A stretch of 31,267 nt of DNA from the NCBI GenBank assembly GCA_040878225.1, contig JBBDMR010000040.1, forward strand, positions 1 through 31,267, given 5' to 3'. The DNA is from MA-ANB-1 sp040878225. GTDB lineage: Bacteria; Actinomycetota; Acidimicrobiia; Spongiisociales; ZC4RG35. Position numbers and translations under genes: made by a program. The notes beneath the pieces were generated by a model. It worked only from the letters and a program-made list of their open reading frames with translations, ran no database searches and was not told the origin of the DNA. Positions within the stretch are counted from its first letter, which is position 1. Each line of letters starts with the position of its first letter. Positions 6,815 to 15,137 of this stretch are shown here, piece by piece.

Positions 6815-9106
6815 ATGCGCTCCAGGCGTTTGACCGCCTTCATGTTGGTGCTCACGGTCGCTGGTCTCGCAACCGCGGGTGTTCTCGCTCTACTGGGCTT
6901 CGACTCCGGCGCCAATGTGGCGCTCATCCTGGTGGCGGTGGTTCCTCTGTTGCCGCTGCTGCGCGAAATGATCGCGAAGCTGCGTCGCCGCCAGCCAGGG
7001 GTTGACATCATCGCCCTCCTCGCCGTCGTGGCCTCCCTGGCGCTGGGTGAGCTATTGACCGCCGCCATCATTGGGTTGATGCTGGCCACCGGCCAGTTCC
7101 TCGAGGACTATGCGGCGGGGAGGGCCGAGCGTGAGCTGACCGCTCTCATCCAACGTGCACCACGAACCGCTCATCTCATGCGAGGTGACACCGTTGAGAC
7201 GGTCGACATAGCCGAGATCCGGCGGGGTGATCACCTGCTGGTCAAGTCCGGCGAGGTGATCCCGGTAGACGGCGTGGTGACGAGTGGGGTCGCTGTGGTC
7301 GACGAGGCAGCTCTTACCGGTGAACCACTCCCAGTGGAAAGGACCCACGGCGACCTCGTCAGCAGTGGAACTGTGAACGCAGCAGATGCCTTCGAGATCC
7401 AGGCGACTGAAGAGGCTGCCCAGAGCACCTACGCGGGAATCATCCGTCTCGTCGAGGCGGCGCGTGAGTCGCGTGCACCCGGTGTTCGCATGGCCGACAA
7501 GTGGGCTGGTTGGTTTGTGCCGCTGGCATTAGGCGTTTCCGGCCTCGCCTGGCTCGTCTCGGGTGATCCGGTGCGGGCGCTCGCAGTCCTCGTCGTCGCC
7601 ACACCATGCCCGCTGCTTCTGGCCGTTCCGATCGCCATGGTGTCCGGGATCTCCCGGGCTGCGCACCGTGGAGTGGTGTTCAGGGGAGGCGAGGCACTTG
7701 AGGCTCTCGCGCAGACCAAGAACGTTGTCATCGACAAGACAGGCACGGTGACGGTGGGGCGACCCGTGCTGCGCTCGATCACCGTCTTCGATGACTCTTT
7801 ATCCGAACGAGAGGTGCTCTCAATGGCCGCCTCGGTGGACCAGGTCTCTTCACACGTCCTGGCTCGGTCCATCGTCGAAGCCGCTCGCGAGCGCCGTCTC
7901 GAGTTCTCCATGCCCGAGAGTGCGAGCGAGCAGCATGGTGCCGGCGTCTCGGCCAATCTCGACGGACATGAGGTGGCCGTCGGAAAGCTCGCCTGGATAC
8001 TCGACGGGTCCCCGGAGCCCGATGCGATCACCGTATTCCGACGTCGCGTTGGCAAGGTCTCGCCAACCGTCGTGTACATCTCGATCGACGGCGCGATAGC
8101 TGGGGCACTCGTTTTCGACGACCAGGTGCGGGCAGACGCTGCGTACACGATCCGAGCGCTTCGCCGCACCGGTGTCAAAAAGGTGGTTATGGCGACGGGG
8201 GACCATCCGCTGGTGGCACGGTCTGTGGGGATGGCTATAGGAGTCGACGACATCCTCGCCGAGGCAACCCCGGAAGAGAAGGTGCTTCTGCTCGAAGACC
8301 TACAACGCTCGGGAACCACCGCCATGGTCGGGGACGGGATCAACGACGCTCCCGCCCTCGCAGCAGCCGACGTTGGGGTGGCCATGGGAGCACGAGGCGC
8401 TACGGCATCTTCGGAGGCAGCGGATGTCGTTCTGGTCGTCGACCGCCTCCAACGGCTGGTCGACGCAATTGAGATAGCCCAGCGCACCCGTCGCATCGCC
8501 ACGGAGAGCGTCATCATCGGCATGGGGCTCTCTCTGGTCGCAATGGGCTTCGCAACATTTGGTTTGCTGGCGCCGATCGTCGGAGCTCTGGTGCAGGAGG
8601 CCATCGACGTCATCGCCATCCTCAGCTCACTGCGAGCCCTCGTTGGGAAGAGCCAGACCCAAAACGGTCCCCGACTCCCAGCCGAGCTTTCAGACCAACT
8701 GCGCATCGAACATCAGCGACTCATCCCCCAACTCGACAGACTGCGAAGGGTCGCCGACGCACTCGACAGCCAGAGCCCCGCTGGCGGCCTTCGCTCACTC
8801 CGCGACGTCGAGCAATTCCTGGCGGAAGACATCCTTCCCCACGAGGCCAGCGACGAGACAGAGATCTACCCACGAATGACCGAGATCCTCCCCGGCGACG
8901 ACCCAATGGCAACGATGAGCCGGGCTCATCGCGAGATCTTCCACCTGGTCGACCTGTTCCAGCGCCAAGTCGCCGATCTGCCCGCAGGCGGTCCTGAACC
9001 GACCGACATCACGGACCTGCGTCGGACGCTCTACGGTCTCCACGCCATTCTCCGACTCCACTTCGACCAAGAGGAAGAGCTATACGCCTCCCTGGACGGA
9101 GGTTGA
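6815..9106 (+). CDS. P1B-5 metal-transporting ATPase with C-terminal hemerythrin domain
   Basis: Membrane pump of 763 residues. Four N-terminal helices precede the actuator domain (LTGEPLP). The transport helix carries TPCP (T263-C265), the marker of P1B-5 ATPases; the catalytic Asp is D307 in DKTGT, and the hinge motif is GDGINDAP (about 506). After the last helices, a hemerythrin-like domain (about 630-760) holds the His/Glu pattern EHQRL, LPHEASDETE, AHREI and HFDQEEELY expected for a diiron site. From the literature, P1B-5 pumps (Acidothermus, Sinorhizobium Nia) have this fusion and move Fe/Ni. I prefer the ATG at 6815 over the TTG at 6803; neither has a strong ribosome site. The O2-binding hemerythrin and the DosR-like boxes upstream fit control by oxygen or redox state. 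Confidence 0.93.
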   Translation: MRSRRLTAFMLVLTVAGLATAGVLALLGFDSGANVALILVAVVPLLPLLREMIAKLRRRQPGVDIIALLAVVASLALGELLTAAIIGLMLATGQFLEDYAAGRAERELTALIQRAPRTAHLMRGDTVETVDIAEIRRGDHLLVKSGEVIPVDGVVTSGVAVVDEAALTGEPLPVERTHGDLVSSGTVNAADAFEIQATEEAAQSTYAGIIRLVEAARESRAPGVRMADKWAGWFVPLALGVSGLAWLVSGDPVRALAVLVVATPCPLLLAVPIAMVSGISRAAHRGVVFRGGEALEALAQTKNVVIDKTGTVTVGRPVLRSITVFDDSLSEREVLSMAASVDQVSSHVLARSIVEAARERRLEFSMPESASEQHGAGVSANLDGHEVAVGKLAWILDGSPEPDAITVFRRRVGKVSPTVVYISIDGAIAGALVFDDQVRADAAYTIRALRRTGVKKVVMATGDHPLVARSVGMAIGVDDILAEATPEEKVLLLEDLQRSGTTAMVGDGINDAPALAAADVGVAMGARGATASSEAADVVLVVDRLQRLVDAIEIAQRTRRIATESVIIGMGLSLVAMGFATFGLLAPIVGALVQEAIDVIAILSSLRALVGKSQTQNGPRLPAELSDQLRIEHQRLIPQLDRLRRVADALDSQSPAGGLRSLRDVEQFLAEDILPHEASDETEIYPRMTEILPGDDPMATMSRAHREIFHLVDLFQRQVADLPAGGPEPTDITDLRRTLYGLHAILRLHFDQEEELYASLDGG

Positions 9107-9156
9107 AGGACAAGTCAACGTGGACCGGGAGGGTCGATCCCACTCTTATCGACCGG

Positions 9157-9186
9157 TCTGGGCCTGCTCTTTCGAGGAGGCCCAGA
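9157..9186. terminator. Bidirectional hairpin terminator
   Basis: A perfect 9-bp stem, TCTGGGCCT with AGGCCCAGA, has a 12-base loop that can itself form CTC/GAG pairs. It sits between the convergent ends of the ATPase and cupredoxin genes. It lacks a U-tract, as is common for actinobacterial terminators. Confidence 0.7.
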
Positions 9187-9198
9187 GCCTGAAAGGGG

Positions 9199-9630
9199 TC
9201 AGCCCTCGTCGACGACGGTGAGCGTCCCCTTCATCCCGCTGTCGAAGTGACCTTCTATGGCGCAGATCACCTGGTAGGTCCCGACGGCTGGGGCGGTGAA
9301 GGTGAGCGTCTTGGAGTCACCGGCCTCGACCTCGTCTTCCACGTAGACGAAGTCGGCGAGCAATTCCTCTTCGGTTTCTGGGAGATCGGCTTCGGATGCG
9401 ATCTCAACGCCGGGCTGCATCAGCACCCACTCGTGCAGGACCGACCCGTCGTTGGTTATGTCGATCGTTATCTCCTCACCGGCGGGAATAGTCCATTCGG
9501 TGGGGGAGAACTGGAACTCCGAGGCCGTCACCTCGAGAGAGGTGCTGGCCTCATCGCCCCCTCCGCAGGCAGCCATCGTCAACGCTATTGCAGCCAGGCC
9601 CGCGATAATAATTGGTAGTCGGTATCTCAT
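9199..9630 (-). CDS. Cupredoxin-domain lipoprotein
   Basis: Exported lipoprotein of 143 residues. The signal ends in the lipobox TMAAC, followed by a short Gly/Asp linker. The rest is a plastocyanin/azurin-like domain beginning LEVTASEFQFSP. The type-1 copper ligands are visible as His in VLHEW and Cys-His-Met in VICAIEGHFDSGM. The start is secure, with AAGGAGG six bases upstream of the ATG. A small periplasm-facing electron-transfer or copper-carrying role is expected. Its ligand motif resembles that of the membrane cupredoxin at 18083. It converges with the P1B-5 ATPase and shares its terminator. Confidence 0.9.
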   Translation of the reverse strand: MRYRLPIIIAGLAAIALTMAACGGGDEASTSLEVTASEFQFSPTEWTIPAGEEITIDITNDGSVLHEWVLMQPGVEIASEADLPETEEELLADFVYVEDEVEAGDSKTLTFTAPAVGTYQVICAIEGHFDSGMKGTLTVVDEG

Positions 9631-9975
9631 CCTTTGCCTCCTTGGGCGCTCTCCCCTCGTTCACCTACTCGCCATTGGAGTTTACTCCTCCGTTTGGCGA
9701 TCGGGCGCTCCTACCAGGTTCTTAACGTCGGTCGCCTGGCGCTCAAACCGCCTGCCCACGCTGGCATCACGGCGGCCAGATCGTTGCTGAGGATTCCGAG
9801 TCCGTGGGCAACCTCGGCGGTCCCCTGACATCATTCGCGTTGGGCGCACGCCAGCGTGGTCGACGTCGGCCTCCCGTGGCTCGTTGCACGACGACATCGT
9901 TTTGGAGCGGCTGGCAGCTGCACCGATCGACCGGTGGGTCCCGTGGAATTGACTCGACGGGCTCGTATCCCAGGA
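9631..9975. other. Gene-free interval upstream of the cupredoxin gene
   Basis: About 345 bases between two minus-strand genes. It must hold the cupredoxin promoter. A near-palindrome GGAGTTTACTCC (9677-9688) lies 47 bases before its start codon. ORFs crossing this interval have no recognisable protein character. I see no RNA gene. Confidence 0.4.
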
Positions 9976-12720
9976 TCACCACTCGCTGAGCAGCCATACC
10001 TCCGGCTCCCAGTCCCCGGCCCCCACATCGGCGAAGAGCGTGACCGCGTCCGTGAGCGCCTGCTTCGCCTTGTCTTCCTCGCCGGCCTGGTGGTGGAGGT
10101 CGGCGAGGCGGTTGCGCAAAACCGCCTCCCGGTGGCGGTGACCGGTGGCCAATGTCAACTCGACTGCCTCCTCCACCAGACGGATCGCGGCGTCGACGTC
10201 GCCGGCGTTACCCAGCAGCCTCGCCTTGGTGTTGAGGGCACCCATCCGGTCCAATTCGCTGTCTCCGGCCAATTCGAGAGCCCGGTCGATGTGTTCCATC
10301 GCCGATGTCGCGTCGGTCTCGACCACAGCGAGGATGGCCTTGGCCCGGGACAGACCTCGCTCGTCACCGCTCTCTTCGGCTGCCGCCAAGGCCTTCTCGG
10401 CCATGCGGACCGCCCGGTCCCGAGAGCCGGTGCGGTGATGGAGCAGCGCCCAATCGGCATAGAGTGCGACGGGACTGGGATGAGCCGACTCGGCGAGGGC
10501 GAGACTCTCCTCGGCGAGGCCGAACCGACCGAGCAGTCTGTGGACTTGCCCGATACGATGCTCGGCCAGCGCGAGCGTCGCCCCATCGGTCTGGGCTGCG
10601 GCGGATCGGAGCTCCGTCATCGCCGTCTCGTAGTCGCCGTCGGCCATCGCCAGCTCGCCGAGGGAGAGGTGTAGATCACCTGAATCGTCGGCACCGAGGG
10701 CGATCGCCGACTGGTATAGCTTCCGTGCCTCTGTAGTCGCATAGGCGTTGCGGGCCAGGTCTCCGGCACGCCGATACCACGTGGCCGCTTCTGAGTCTCC
10801 TGCGACGTGGTGGTGGCCAGCGATGGCCGCCGCCCACCGGGCATCGTCAGCCGCCCGGGGCAGCTCCGCCAACACCCTCGCTGCTCGCTTGTGGAGCAGC
10901 CGACGACGGATCAGAGAGGTGCCCTCGTAGACCATTCTCTCCGCCGCATCCAGGGCGAATCCGATCCCTTCGTCTCCCGGAAGTTCACGGAGCAGGCCGG
11001 CCGACATGAGCTCCTCGACCGCTCGCACCACCTCGTCTTCCGAACGGCCGCTGGCGGCGCGGAGCATCCCCGCATCATGGCTCGTCCTGAGCACGGCTGC
11101 CGCCGACAGGACTTGCCGGGCGAGATCGCTCAGCCCTGCCATACGGTCTTCGATGTAGCGGATTACCCCTGGCATCCGCTCCGCACCAGGATCCGCATCG
11201 AGGGCCTCGAGGACGAGGAGAGGTACCCCGCCCGTCGACTCCACGATCGCCCGCGACTGCTCGGGACCGGCGAGGTCTTGGATTTCGTCAGGCTGGAGCG
11301 GTCTCAGCGCCACCACGCGCCCGGCCAGCGAGGTGATCTCTGCTGTCCTCCTTCGCGTGCTCTCCTCGGTCCGGACGGCAAGCAGGAGCAAGATTGGAAG
11401 CAGAGAGAGTCGCGTTGCAAGGAATCCGGTGAGCCTCATCGAGCCGGAGTCGAGCCATTGGGCATCGTCGATCGAGAGGACCAAAGGCCTCACCGAGGCG
11501 GCCAGTTTCATCAATTCCGTAACTGCCCCCAGGAATCGAAGATCGCCGAGGGGGTCGGTTTGGGGTGGGGAGCGGCGGTCAGACAGGGCAGGCATGATGC
11601 GGCCCAGCTCCTCCCGCACCCATTCGGGCACCTCCAGCGATTCCTCGTCGATGAGTCGCAGCGCCTGATCGAGCACCGGAGAGATCGCGGCGTAGGGGAC
11701 ACTCTCCTCCATGCGCGACGCCCGTCCCGTCATCACCGAATGGCCACGGGAGCTGGCGACCGCTGCTAGCTCCTCCAACAGCCTGGTCTTCCCCATCCAG
11801 GATTCACCGGTGAGAGCGACGACCGTCCCGGTCTGTTTCGAAGTGTCGAGGGCCTCCCGCAGGACCTCGATCTCAACCTCGCGGTCGATGAGGTCGGGCC
11901 GGGTGGACTCAGCCGGGGCCGGCCGGGGCTGGGGCAATCTCCGCTGACCTGGCGGAGGCGGCAGGTCTTCCTCCAGGATCGCCTCGTAGAGCTCGGTGGT
12001 CTCGTCGAGGGGCGGCACGCCGAGCTCGCGGCCGAGTAGGGCGACCAGGTCGCGGTAGCCGGCGACTGCGCCAGGTCTGTCGCCCGCCCATGCGTGAAGC
12101 AGCATGCGCAATCGATGGGCTGGCTCATGCAACAGGTCCAGGCCCAGCCATCGATTGACTGCGCCGATCGCGCCTGGATAGTCCCCGGAGGCGGCCCTCG
12201 CCACTCCGAGCCGGCGAAGGGCTTCCCCGGCGCGAAGCTTGAGGTTCTCACCCGCCGAGCGCACCCAGTCCTCGAATTCGGGAGCATCCCCGATGGCGAA
12301 ACCCTCGAGAAAATCGCCGCGGTAGAGAGTGAGCACATTCGTGAGATGGGGGATGCAGGCCGGGCACACATCGTGTGGGTCGTGGCCATGGTCGAAGGTG
12401 GCTGCGATCTCCTCTTCGAAGCGGGCGATGTCGGTCTCTATCGCACCGATCAATGCCACGCGATCACGATTGGACTCGAGATGGTCTTCGCCGATCCCGG
12501 TTCGGAGCGAGGAGAGAGTGCGGCGAAAAGTGGCGCGCGCCCTATCCGGCGCCGATTCGGGCCAGAGCAGGGCCGTCAGATAGTTCCGGCTGGCCGCTCC
12601 CTCGACCGCCAGGTAGGCGAGGATCGCGATTGCCTTCCGGGTGTCGACCTGGAGCGGCGACCCGGCGACCTCGACCTCGGGATCGCCCAGCAGCCTCACT
12701 TTTAGGTCGGGCCCACCCAT
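9976..12720 (-). CDS. SARP/BTAD-family regulator with AAA ATPase and TPR domains
   Basis: Large cytoplasmic regulator of 914 residues. An N-terminal winged-helix DNA-binding domain (VRLLGDPEVEVAG through ARATFRRTLSSLR) is followed by a BTAD domain; its YRGDFLEGF and HEPAHRLRML segments are characteristic. Next is a STAND-like ATPase with Walker A GESWMGKT (about residue 305) and Walker B LVLSIDDAQWLD (about 410). The last 300 or so residues form TPR-like repeats. I chose the ATG at 12720 because the domain starts there; an upstream in-frame extension to 12840 would overlap the divergent gene and lacks domain character. Family members bind tandem 11-bp-spaced repeats. Such repeats occur at 12775 in its own divergent promoter and at three other operon starts nearby, so it is the obvious candidate controller. 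The ATPase/TPR part probably senses a ligand or a partner protein. Confidence 0.9.
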   Translation of the reverse strand: MGGPDLKVRLLGDPEVEVAGSPLQVDTRKAIAILAYLAVEGAASRNYLTALLWPESAPDRARATFRRTLSSLRTGIGEDHLESNRDRVALIGAIETDIARFEEEIAATFDHGHDPHDVCPACIPHLTNVLTLYRGDFLEGFAIGDAPEFEDWVRSAGENLKLRAGEALRRLGVARAASGDYPGAIGAVNRWLGLDLLHEPAHRLRMLLHAWAGDRPGAVAGYRDLVALLGRELGVPPLDETTELYEAILEEDLPPPPGQRRLPQPRPAPAESTRPDLIDREVEIEVLREALDTSKQTGTVVALTGESWMGKTRLLEELAAVASSRGHSVMTGRASRMEESVPYAAISPVLDQALRLIDEESLEVPEWVREELGRIMPALSDRRSPPQTDPLGDLRFLGAVTELMKLAASVRPLVLSIDDAQWLDSGSMRLTGFLATRLSLLPILLLLAVRTEESTRRRTAEITSLAGRVVALRPLQPDEIQDLAGPEQSRAIVESTGGVPLLVLEALDADPGAERMPGVIRYIEDRMAGLSDLARQVLSAAAVLRTSHDAGMLRAASGRSEDEVVRAVEELMSAGLLRELPGDEGIGFALDAAERMVYEGTSLIRRRLLHKRAARVLAELPRAADDARWAAAIAGHHHVAGDSEAATWYRRAGDLARNAYATTEARKLYQSAIALGADDSGDLHLSLGELAMADGDYETAMTELRSAAAQTDGATLALAEHRIGQVHRLLGRFGLAEESLALAESAHPSPVALYADWALLHHRTGSRDRAVRMAEKALAAAEESGDERGLSRAKAILAVVETDATSAMEHIDRALELAGDSELDRMGALNTKARLLGNAGDVDAAIRLVEEAVELTLATGHRHREAVLRNRLADLHHQAGEEDKAKQALTDAVTLFADVGAGDWEPEVWLLSEW

Positions 12721-12774
12721 TGGCCCAAAGATAGCGCCAATACGAAGGTGGCGGCGCGTTCCGGGGCAGCAAAT

Positions 12775-12792
12775 CCGTAATGTTCCCGTAAC
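12775..12792 (+). promoter_or_regulatory. Candidate SARP operator before the membrane-protein array
   Basis: Two direct heptamers, CCGTAATgttcCCGTAAC, start 11 bp apart in the 96-base divergent region between the SARP-like gene and the first array gene. The spacing puts both on one face of the helix. Only 24 bases separate the second copy from the ATG, so the transcript may be nearly leaderless. Confidence 0.55.
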
Positions 12793-12816
12793 GCAGAGCG
12801 GGGATGGTGGCGGAAG

Positions 12817-14019
12817 ATGGACGGAGCCGTATCGATACAACGTTGGCGACAGATCCTCTCAGGGGTGCTCGCTGGCTACACACTCGGTCTTGCCGCGCTG
12901 ATGATGGTCACCGGTGACCCGGGGGGCGAGTCGGGAGTGGAGTGGCTCTACCTGCTGCCGGTTCTGACTGCGGCAATCATGGGTCTCTTTCTGGCGCTCC
13001 GCCGACCTGAGAACGCCATCGGGACCTTGATTTCTGTGACCGGGGCTGCCCTCATGACCCTGGGGACTTCGAACTACCTCGTGCCCCGGGCGTTCGAGGC
13101 AGGCGACGATCTCACCGTGGTCCTTGTCCTACTGGTCGCGGATGCGGCCTGGATAGCCCAGTTCTTTTGCACGCTGGTCCTGTTGCCTCTCTGGTTCCCG
13201 ACTGGTTCCCCGATGAATCGAACATGGGGTTGGGTGGGCCGGGTCGCGGTGGGGGCGGCAGTAATCGGCTGGGTCTCATTCGTCTTCTCCGACCACGTCT
13301 GCGTCGTCTATGAGTCGCCCGAATCGTCCATCTGTGCCGAAACCGTGCCCATCCCTTGGGGAGTGGACGGTTTTGCCGGATTCGAGCTGCTGCCCCTGAT
13401 AGGCATGGCCATGGTCCTGATAGGCATGGCAATGGCGATTCCTGCGATCGCGTCGGTGTTCGTGCGCTGGCACCGCTCGAAGGGGGTGGAACGACAGCAG
13501 CTCAAGTGGGTGTTACTCGCCTCGACGGCGGTGGCCCTCGGCATCATTCTGTCCTTCGACATTTTCGGTATGCCGCAAAGGGTCAACGATACTGTCGGCA
13601 CCTTGAGCCTGGCGGGCCTGTGGGTGGCGATCGCGGTGGCGATCCTCAAATACCGGTTGTATGACATCGACCGGATCATCTCCCGGACGGTCTCATACGC
13701 GCTGGTGTTGGTGGTTCTCGGTCTGGTGGTCTTGGGTCTGGTGGCCCTGTTTGCCGTCTTCCTCCCTTCGGATGATCCGCTGGTGGTGGCGATCTCGACG
13801 CTCGCTGCGGCGGTACTGTTCGATCCGGTGCGGAGACGGGTGCAGGCTTTGATCGACCGTCGTTTCAACCGTTCTCGTTATAACGCCCAGCGGGTGATCG
13901 GTCGGTTCACCGAATCACTGCAGGAGCAGGTCGACCCCGCTGAGGTGGTCGATGGATGGGTGGAGGTGGTGGAGGGCACCATGCAGCCCGAGCGCGTCGG
14001 GGTATGGGTAAGGGAATGA
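12817..14019 (+). CDS. Array paralogue 1: polytopic sensor-like membrane protein
   Basis: Membrane protein of 400 residues, first of seven tandem paralogues. The N-terminal part has about six to seven helices and three family landmarks: RRPENAIGTL after the second helix, LWFPTGSP in a mid loop, and GVERQQLKWVLL before the last helices. The C-terminal 122-residue module starts KYRLYDIDRI, contains two more hydrophobic helices, then DPVRRRVQ and DRRFNRSRYNA, and ends MQPERVGVWVRE. The same region forms the membrane part of many actinobacterial histidine kinases and SpoIIE phosphatases, but here translation stops before any output domain. It would be the first gene of its operon, behind the candidate SARP site at 12775. 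Its module DNA is almost identical to that of the next gene. Confidence 0.85.
   Translation: MDGAVSIQRWRQILSGVLAGYTLGLAALMMVTGDPGGESGVEWLYLLPVLTAAIMGLFLALRRPENAIGTLISVTGAALMTLGTSNYLVPRAFEAGDDLTVVLVLLVADAAWIAQFFCTLVLLPLWFPTGSPMNRTWGWVGRVAVGAAVIGWVSFVFSDHVCVVYESPESSICAETVPIPWGVDGFAGFELLPLIGMAMVLIGMAMAIPAIASVFVRWHRSKGVERQQLKWVLLASTAVALGIILSFDIFGMPQRVNDTVGTLSLAGLWVAIAVAILKYRLYDIDRIISRTVSYALVLVVLGLVVLGLVALFAVFLPSDDPLVVAISTLAAAVLFDPVRRRVQALIDRRFNRSRYNAQRVIGRFTESLQEQVDPAEVVDGWVEVVEGTMQPERVGVWVRE
13660..13991 (+). repeat. 332-bp near-identical repeat, copy 1
   Basis: Part of the C-terminal module of array paralogue 1. It matches 14778-15109 at 330 of 332 positions by direct comparison; one difference is in the Ala codon after TVSY and the other in the VVDG segment. 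The flanking 5' halves of the two genes are highly diverged. Confidence 0.95.
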
Positions 14020-15137
14020 GACGTGTCCTCCTCGCATTCGGGCTTCTCATCGGAACGGCCGGGCCGGTACTGGCCAGTCTCAACCAGGCCTACTTCATGG
14101 GGGCGGATGCTTTCTGGCCGCTGGCCTGGGTGGCCTGGGCACCCATGGGCTACCTGATCCTGGTCAAGCGGCCCGGGAACGGGGTCGGCGCCGGGTTGAT
14201 GTTCATCGGTCTGACCATGGGTGCCAGCTTTCTCCTGGGGTCCATTACTGCCACCGACTCGTTTCCGATGTCCGTCCGTGTCTGGGCGGAGTTGGGCAAC
14301 ATGTTGCTCGGGGTGGCGCCCTGGTTCGGTGTGGTATGGCTCCTGCTCGTCTTTCCCAGCGGGTCGTACTCGGGATCGGCGCAGCGTCGCCTGGGCATGT
14401 TCTTGGTCGTGTTTGGGATTCTCGCCGCGGCGGCATTCGCAGTCGGCCCCAAGCCCATGTTCGAGACAGGCGAACTCAGCCCTTTGTTCGTACCGTCCTT
14501 GGCTTCCCCGGCATCGGTGATCACTGACCAGTCGGGCTTCATGATCGTGATCGTTCTGACTCTCCTCGCCCTGATGCTGTTGGTGCGTAGGTGGCGAGCC
14601 AGCGCAGGGGTGCAACGGGCCCAGTTCAGATGGCTCTTCTTTGGGGCTTCTGTGTTCGCTGTCGCCATCACCGTCGGTCAGTTCTTCCCTGAGGACTCTG
14701 GCCCGTTTTACGTCTGGATTCCCGGCGGGATCGCGATCCCGGTGACGATTGGCGTCGCCGTCCTCCGTTATCGCCTCTATGACATCGACCGGATCATCTC
14801 CCGGACGGTCTCATACGCCCTGGTGTTGGTGGTTCTCGGTCTGGTGGTCTTGGGTCTGGTGGCCCTGTTTGCCGTCTTCCTCCCTTCGGATGATCCGCTG
14901 GTGGTGGCGATCTCGACGCTCGCTGCGGCGGTACTGTTCGATCCGGTGCGGAGACGGGTGCAGGCTTTGATCGACCGTCGTTTCAACCGTTCTCGTTATA
15001 ACGCCCAGCGGGTGATCGGTCGGTTCACCGAATCACTGCAGGAGCAGGTCGACCCCGCTGAGGTGGTGGATGGATGGGTGGAGGTGGTGGAGGGCACCAT
15101 GCAGCCCGAAGCGGTGGGAGTGTGGGTGAAACGGTGA
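14016..15137 (+). CDS. Array paralogue 2: polytopic sensor-like membrane protein
   Basis: Membrane protein of 373 residues beginning at the ATG that overlaps the previous stop (ATGA). An in-frame ATG at 14004 would add four residues. The N-terminal helices differ strongly from paralogue 1 but keep the landmarks: KRPGNGVGAGL, VFPSGSYSGS and GVQRAQFRWLFF. The module begins RYRLYDIDRI and ends MQPEAVGVWVKR; its DNA is 330/332 identical to that of paralogue 1. The contrast between a diverged sensor part and an almost unchanged tail suggests gene conversion. No kinase, phosphatase, cyclase or DNA-binding domain is present. It should be cotranslated with its neighbours. Confidence 0.85.
   Translation: MRRVLLAFGLLIGTAGPVLASLNQAYFMGADAFWPLAWVAWAPMGYLILVKRPGNGVGAGLMFIGLTMGASFLLGSITATDSFPMSVRVWAELGNMLLGVAPWFGVVWLLLVFPSGSYSGSAQRRLGMFLVVFGILAAAAFAVGPKPMFETGELSPLFVPSLASPASVITDQSGFMIVIVLTLLALMLLVRRWRASAGVQRAQFRWLFFGASVFAVAITVGQFFPEDSGPFYVWIPGGIAIPVTIGVAVLRYRLYDIDRIISRTVSYALVLVVLGLVVLGLVALFAVFLPSDDPLVVAISTLAAAVLFDPVRRRVQALIDRRFNRSRYNAQRVIGRFTESLQEQVDPAEVVDGWVEVVEGTMQPEAVGVWVKR
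14778..15109 (+). repeat. 332-bp near-identical repeat, copy 2
   Basis: Second copy of the 13660-13991 repeat, in the same position and frame within array paralogue 2. The offset between copies is a constant 1118 bases, with no gaps. Confidence 0.95.

Noticed and set aside
7429..8706. Minus-strand ORF of 425 codons
   Set aside because: Opposite the P1B-5 ATPase catalytic core; Ser/Thr/Ala-rich shadow translation.
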